Origin: Holosporales bacterium
Lineage (GTDB): Bacteria > Pseudomonadota > Alphaproteobacteria > Caedimonadales > UBA9215
Assembly (NCBI GenBank): GCA_003503995.1
Contig: DOCA01000068.1
Span: forward strand, 1 to 7,954
Length of the DNA stretch: 7,954 nt
Reading direction: 5' to 3'
Shown here: piece after piece, positions 7,175 through 7,954 of the stretch
Numbering within the stretch: the stretch's first letter is position 1
Layout of the letters: each line of letters begins with the position of its first letter
The notes under the pieces: generated by a model
Databases searched by the model: none
Told to the model about the DNA's origin: nothing
Seen by the model: only the letters and a program-made list of their open reading frames with translations
Position numbers and translations under genes: made by a program

Positions 7175-7203
7175 TACATACCGTCCCATGATACCATTGT
7201 TAA
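7175..7203 (-). promoter_or_regulatory. Possible promoter for the nhaC-family gene
   Basis: On the minus strand TTAACA (7198-7203; 5 of 6 to the -35 consensus) is followed after 17 bp by TATGTA (7175-7180; a poor -10). Transcription would start within about 15-20 bp of the ATG, giving a very short leader, in keeping with the lack of a Shine-Dalgarno. Confidence 0.3.
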
Positions 7204-7284
7204 CCTGCCTTTAGAAGAGGCTCTGTATTAAGACTTGGCCTGTGCCTTTCTTGATATAGTAAATTATCTTTGCACTGACCGTTT

Positions 7285-7319
7285 GTTCCTGCGCTCCTAA
7301 GCTATGAAATATATAGTCG
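7285..7319 (+). repeat. Direct repeat A, copy 1
   Basis: 35-bp unit beginning GTTCCTGCGCTCC and ending TATAGTCG. The copy at 7342-7374 matches it with three substitutions and a two-base length difference (ATAT against ATATAT). Confidence 0.75.
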
Positions 7320-7341
7320 ATTCAATAAAATCCCAGACGTC

Positions 7342-7374
7342 GTTCCTGCACTCCTAAACTATGCAATATAGTCG
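7342..7374 (+). repeat. Direct repeat A, copy 2
   Basis: 33-bp second copy of the unit at 7285-7319, offset by 57 bp. It overlaps the start of the next direct repeat (7367-7389) through the shared TATAGTCG, so the modules are nested. Confidence 0.75.
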
Positions 7375-7389
7375 TCGTCGCTGGCGCCT
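7367..7389 (+). repeat. Direct repeat B, copy 1
   Basis: 23-bp unit starting TATAGTCGTCGTCGCT. It matches 7414-7436 at 20 of 23 positions. Confidence 0.7.
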
Positions 7390-7413
7390 AGACTGGAACT
7401 CTATTGAACCGAC

Positions 7414-7436
7414 TATAGCCGTCGTCGCTTGTGCCT
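7414..7436 (+). repeat. Direct repeat B, copy 2
   Basis: Second copy of the unit at 7367-7389, 47 bp further on. Its first bases are also the end of the right arm of the inverted repeat. Confidence 0.7.
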
Positions 7437-7544
7437 CCGGTCATTTGCAGGGGCAAAATCTAAATCATTATAGGCCGAGTCTTTATTCCTCTTTCTGCCA
7501 GGGCTGCAAAGCTGCTACGCTTAGCTATTATGCAGAGACTGTTC

Positions 7545-7578
7545 CTTCCAGGGTTGTGTTGGAAATAAGACCTGGAAG
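7545..7578. repeat. Hairpin-forming inverted repeat CTTCCAGG/CCTGGAAG
   Basis: Perfect 8-bp arms at 7545-7552 and 7571-7578 around an 18-base loop. No T run follows on either strand, so it is not a standard terminator. Confidence 0.5.
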
Positions 7579-7609
7579 AAGCGCGGTGTCTGTTCAGGCA
7601 AAGGTGATA

Positions 7610-7629
7610 CCGCGGAGCTTGCCCCGTGG
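7610..7629. repeat. GC-rich short hairpin CCGCGG/CCGTGG
   Basis: Arms CCGCGG (7610-7615) and CCGTGG (7624-7629) pair with one G-U around an 8-base loop. The sequence looks like the GC-rich palindromes dispersed in intergenic DNA of several alphaproteobacterial endosymbionts; that resemblance is from memory and not tested. Confidence 0.4.
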
Positions 7630-7653
7630 ATGTTTGTTTTTATTTCTTGATTT

Positions 7654-7675
7654 ACCTTAGATTTAAGGTGTTTTT
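7654..7675 (+). terminator. Weak terminator-like hairpin, no gene assigned
   Basis: ACCTTA-GATT-TAAGGT (7654-7669) is a 6-bp perfect stem with a four-base loop, followed by G and five T. The stem is short and AT-rich. No plus-strand gene lies before it, so if it works it would end a non-coding transcript or stray transcription of the repeat block. Confidence 0.3.
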
Positions 7676-7706
7676 AGACCTCAAAGCCGGTTATCTTTAG
7701 ATATTT

Positions 7707-7829
7707 TTACAATTTGCCTACGAGTCTCTTTTTTGCGATATCTTGGATAATAGCGGCTTGGTTTTATTCCTCTGAATATGAGCTTAAAACAGTTGGAGCA
7801 AACAAAAGAATGACTAAAAATTTTTTCAT
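7707..7829 (-). pseudogene. Remnant of a small secreted-protein gene with an early stop
   Basis: From ATG at 7829 the frame reads MKKFLVILLFAPTVLSSYSEE and then TAA (7764-7766): a complete, well-formed signal peptide (Lys-Lys start, hydrophobic core, small residues before the likely cut) followed by almost nothing. The same frame stays open for 18 more codons after the stop (starting NQAAIIQDIAKKRL) and ends at TAA 7707-7709. A GTAAGG-type ribosome binding site lies upstream. This fits a secreted-protein gene inactivated by a nonsense change and then truncated. The start of the mature part (SYSEE then NQ) is loosely like that of the exported protein at 3851-4279 (EYDSEEQ). A real 21-residue peptide, or chance, cannot be excluded. 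Confidence 0.45.
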
Positions 7830-7954
7830 ACTAAACAACCTTACTTTCTCCCTCTCAATTTTTCTTATCTACGTGAAAGGATTTTACCCCTTTTGTGCAA
7901 GAAGCCCAATAGAAAGCTCTTCTTTGACCTTTTGTTAATTTCTTTGTGATAATT

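Larger units (their letters stand above)
7312..7417. repeat. Inverted repeat with 25-bp arms
   Basis: Arms at 7312-7336 and 7393-7417 are reverse complements at 21 of 25 positions, and all four differences are transitions. The 56-bp loop contains repeat A copy 2. In a minus-strand RNA all four differences become G-U pairs, giving an unbroken 25-bp helix; in a plus-strand RNA they would be A-C mismatches. Confidence 0.7.
7156..7954. other. Repeat-rich spacer without a convincing intact gene
   Basis: About 800 bp. It contains the likely nhaC promoter, a block of diverged direct and inverted repeats (7285-7436), hairpins at 7545-7578 and 7610-7629, a weak terminator-like hairpin at 7654-7675 and a broken secreted-protein gene on the minus strand (7707-7829). 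The stretch 7437-7544 shows only minor short inverted repeats. The two plus-strand open frames here (7361-7660 and 7714-7938) lack ribosome binding sites and family features. I see no tRNA, and no match to the conserved cores I know for SRP RNA or RNase P RNA. Confidence 0.7.

Noticed and set aside
7285..7374. CRISPR array
   Set aside because: There are only two diverged copies of the 33-35-bp unit, with a 22-bp gap and neighbouring nested repeats. There is no regular spacer series and no cas gene.
7566..7585. Resemblance of acctggaagaagcg to the conserved core of SRP RNA
   Set aside because: The core GGTCAGG-CCGGAAGGAAGCAGC pattern is not matched and the required flanking stem is absent.
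7361..7660. 99-codon plus-strand open frame in the repeat spacer
   Set aside because: It begins inside a direct repeat, has no ribosome binding site, runs through several hairpins and shows no domain, signal peptide or family-like pattern. It is most likely chance.
7714..7938. 74-codon plus-strand open frame with a hydrophobic start
   Set aside because: It begins with TTG and has no Shine-Dalgarno. The hydrophobic look comes from being antisense to the signal-peptide remnant on the minus strand.

Overview
The window reads as a piece of an alphaproteobacterial chromosome, most likely from a host-associated lineage. The main evidence is a ChpT-type histidine phosphotransferase, a protein known from the CckA-ChpT-CtrA phosphorelay of Alphaproteobacteria. 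It sits beside housekeeping genes with normal alphaproteobacterial features: a frameshifted prfB, a TrkA protein and a YdcH/DUF465 protein. The DNA is moderately AT-rich by eye. There are several small exported proteins of unknown function, a leucine-rich-repeat exported protein, a decayed secreted-protein gene and a repeat-rich intergenic stretch. This mix resembles amoeba- or protist-associated groups such as Holosporales, but that placement is inference.

Layout, left to right. Positions 8-739 (minus) hold an exported protein with six exact 25-residue leucine-rich-type repeats; it ends just inside the window edge, possibly through a homopolymer frameshift. A strong minus-strand terminator (848-881) closes the unit to its right: ydcH-like DUF465 (922-1161) downstream of trkA (1238-2602). 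trkA and prfB (2729-3824, programmed +1 frameshift) diverge from a shared 126-bp promoter region. prfB converges on a small exported TPR-like protein (3851-4279, minus). That gene diverges from chpT (4485-5159, plus) across a 205-bp spacer with two short palindromes. chpT overlaps tail-to-tail, by a shared CTAG, with an exported coiled-coil protein (5156-5794, minus), which lies 11 bp downstream of an NhaC-family antiporter gene (5806-7152, minus).

From about 7156 to the right end there is no convincing intact gene. This 800-bp stretch holds a mosaic of diverged direct and inverted repeats (7285-7436), further hairpins (7545-7629), a weak plus-strand terminator-like hairpin (7654-7675) and, on the minus strand, the start of a secreted-protein gene broken by an early stop (7707-7829).

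Functionally the window combines translation termination (RF2), cation handling (TrkA for K+ uptake control, NhaC for Na+/H+ exchange), cell-cycle signalling (ChpT) and a scatter of exported proteins. I found no defence system, prophage, transposase, CRISPR array or tRNA/rRNA gene. The most unusual feature is the repeat-mosaic spacer. Its 25-bp inverted arms differ at four positions, and all four differences would be G-U pairs in a minus-strand transcript.
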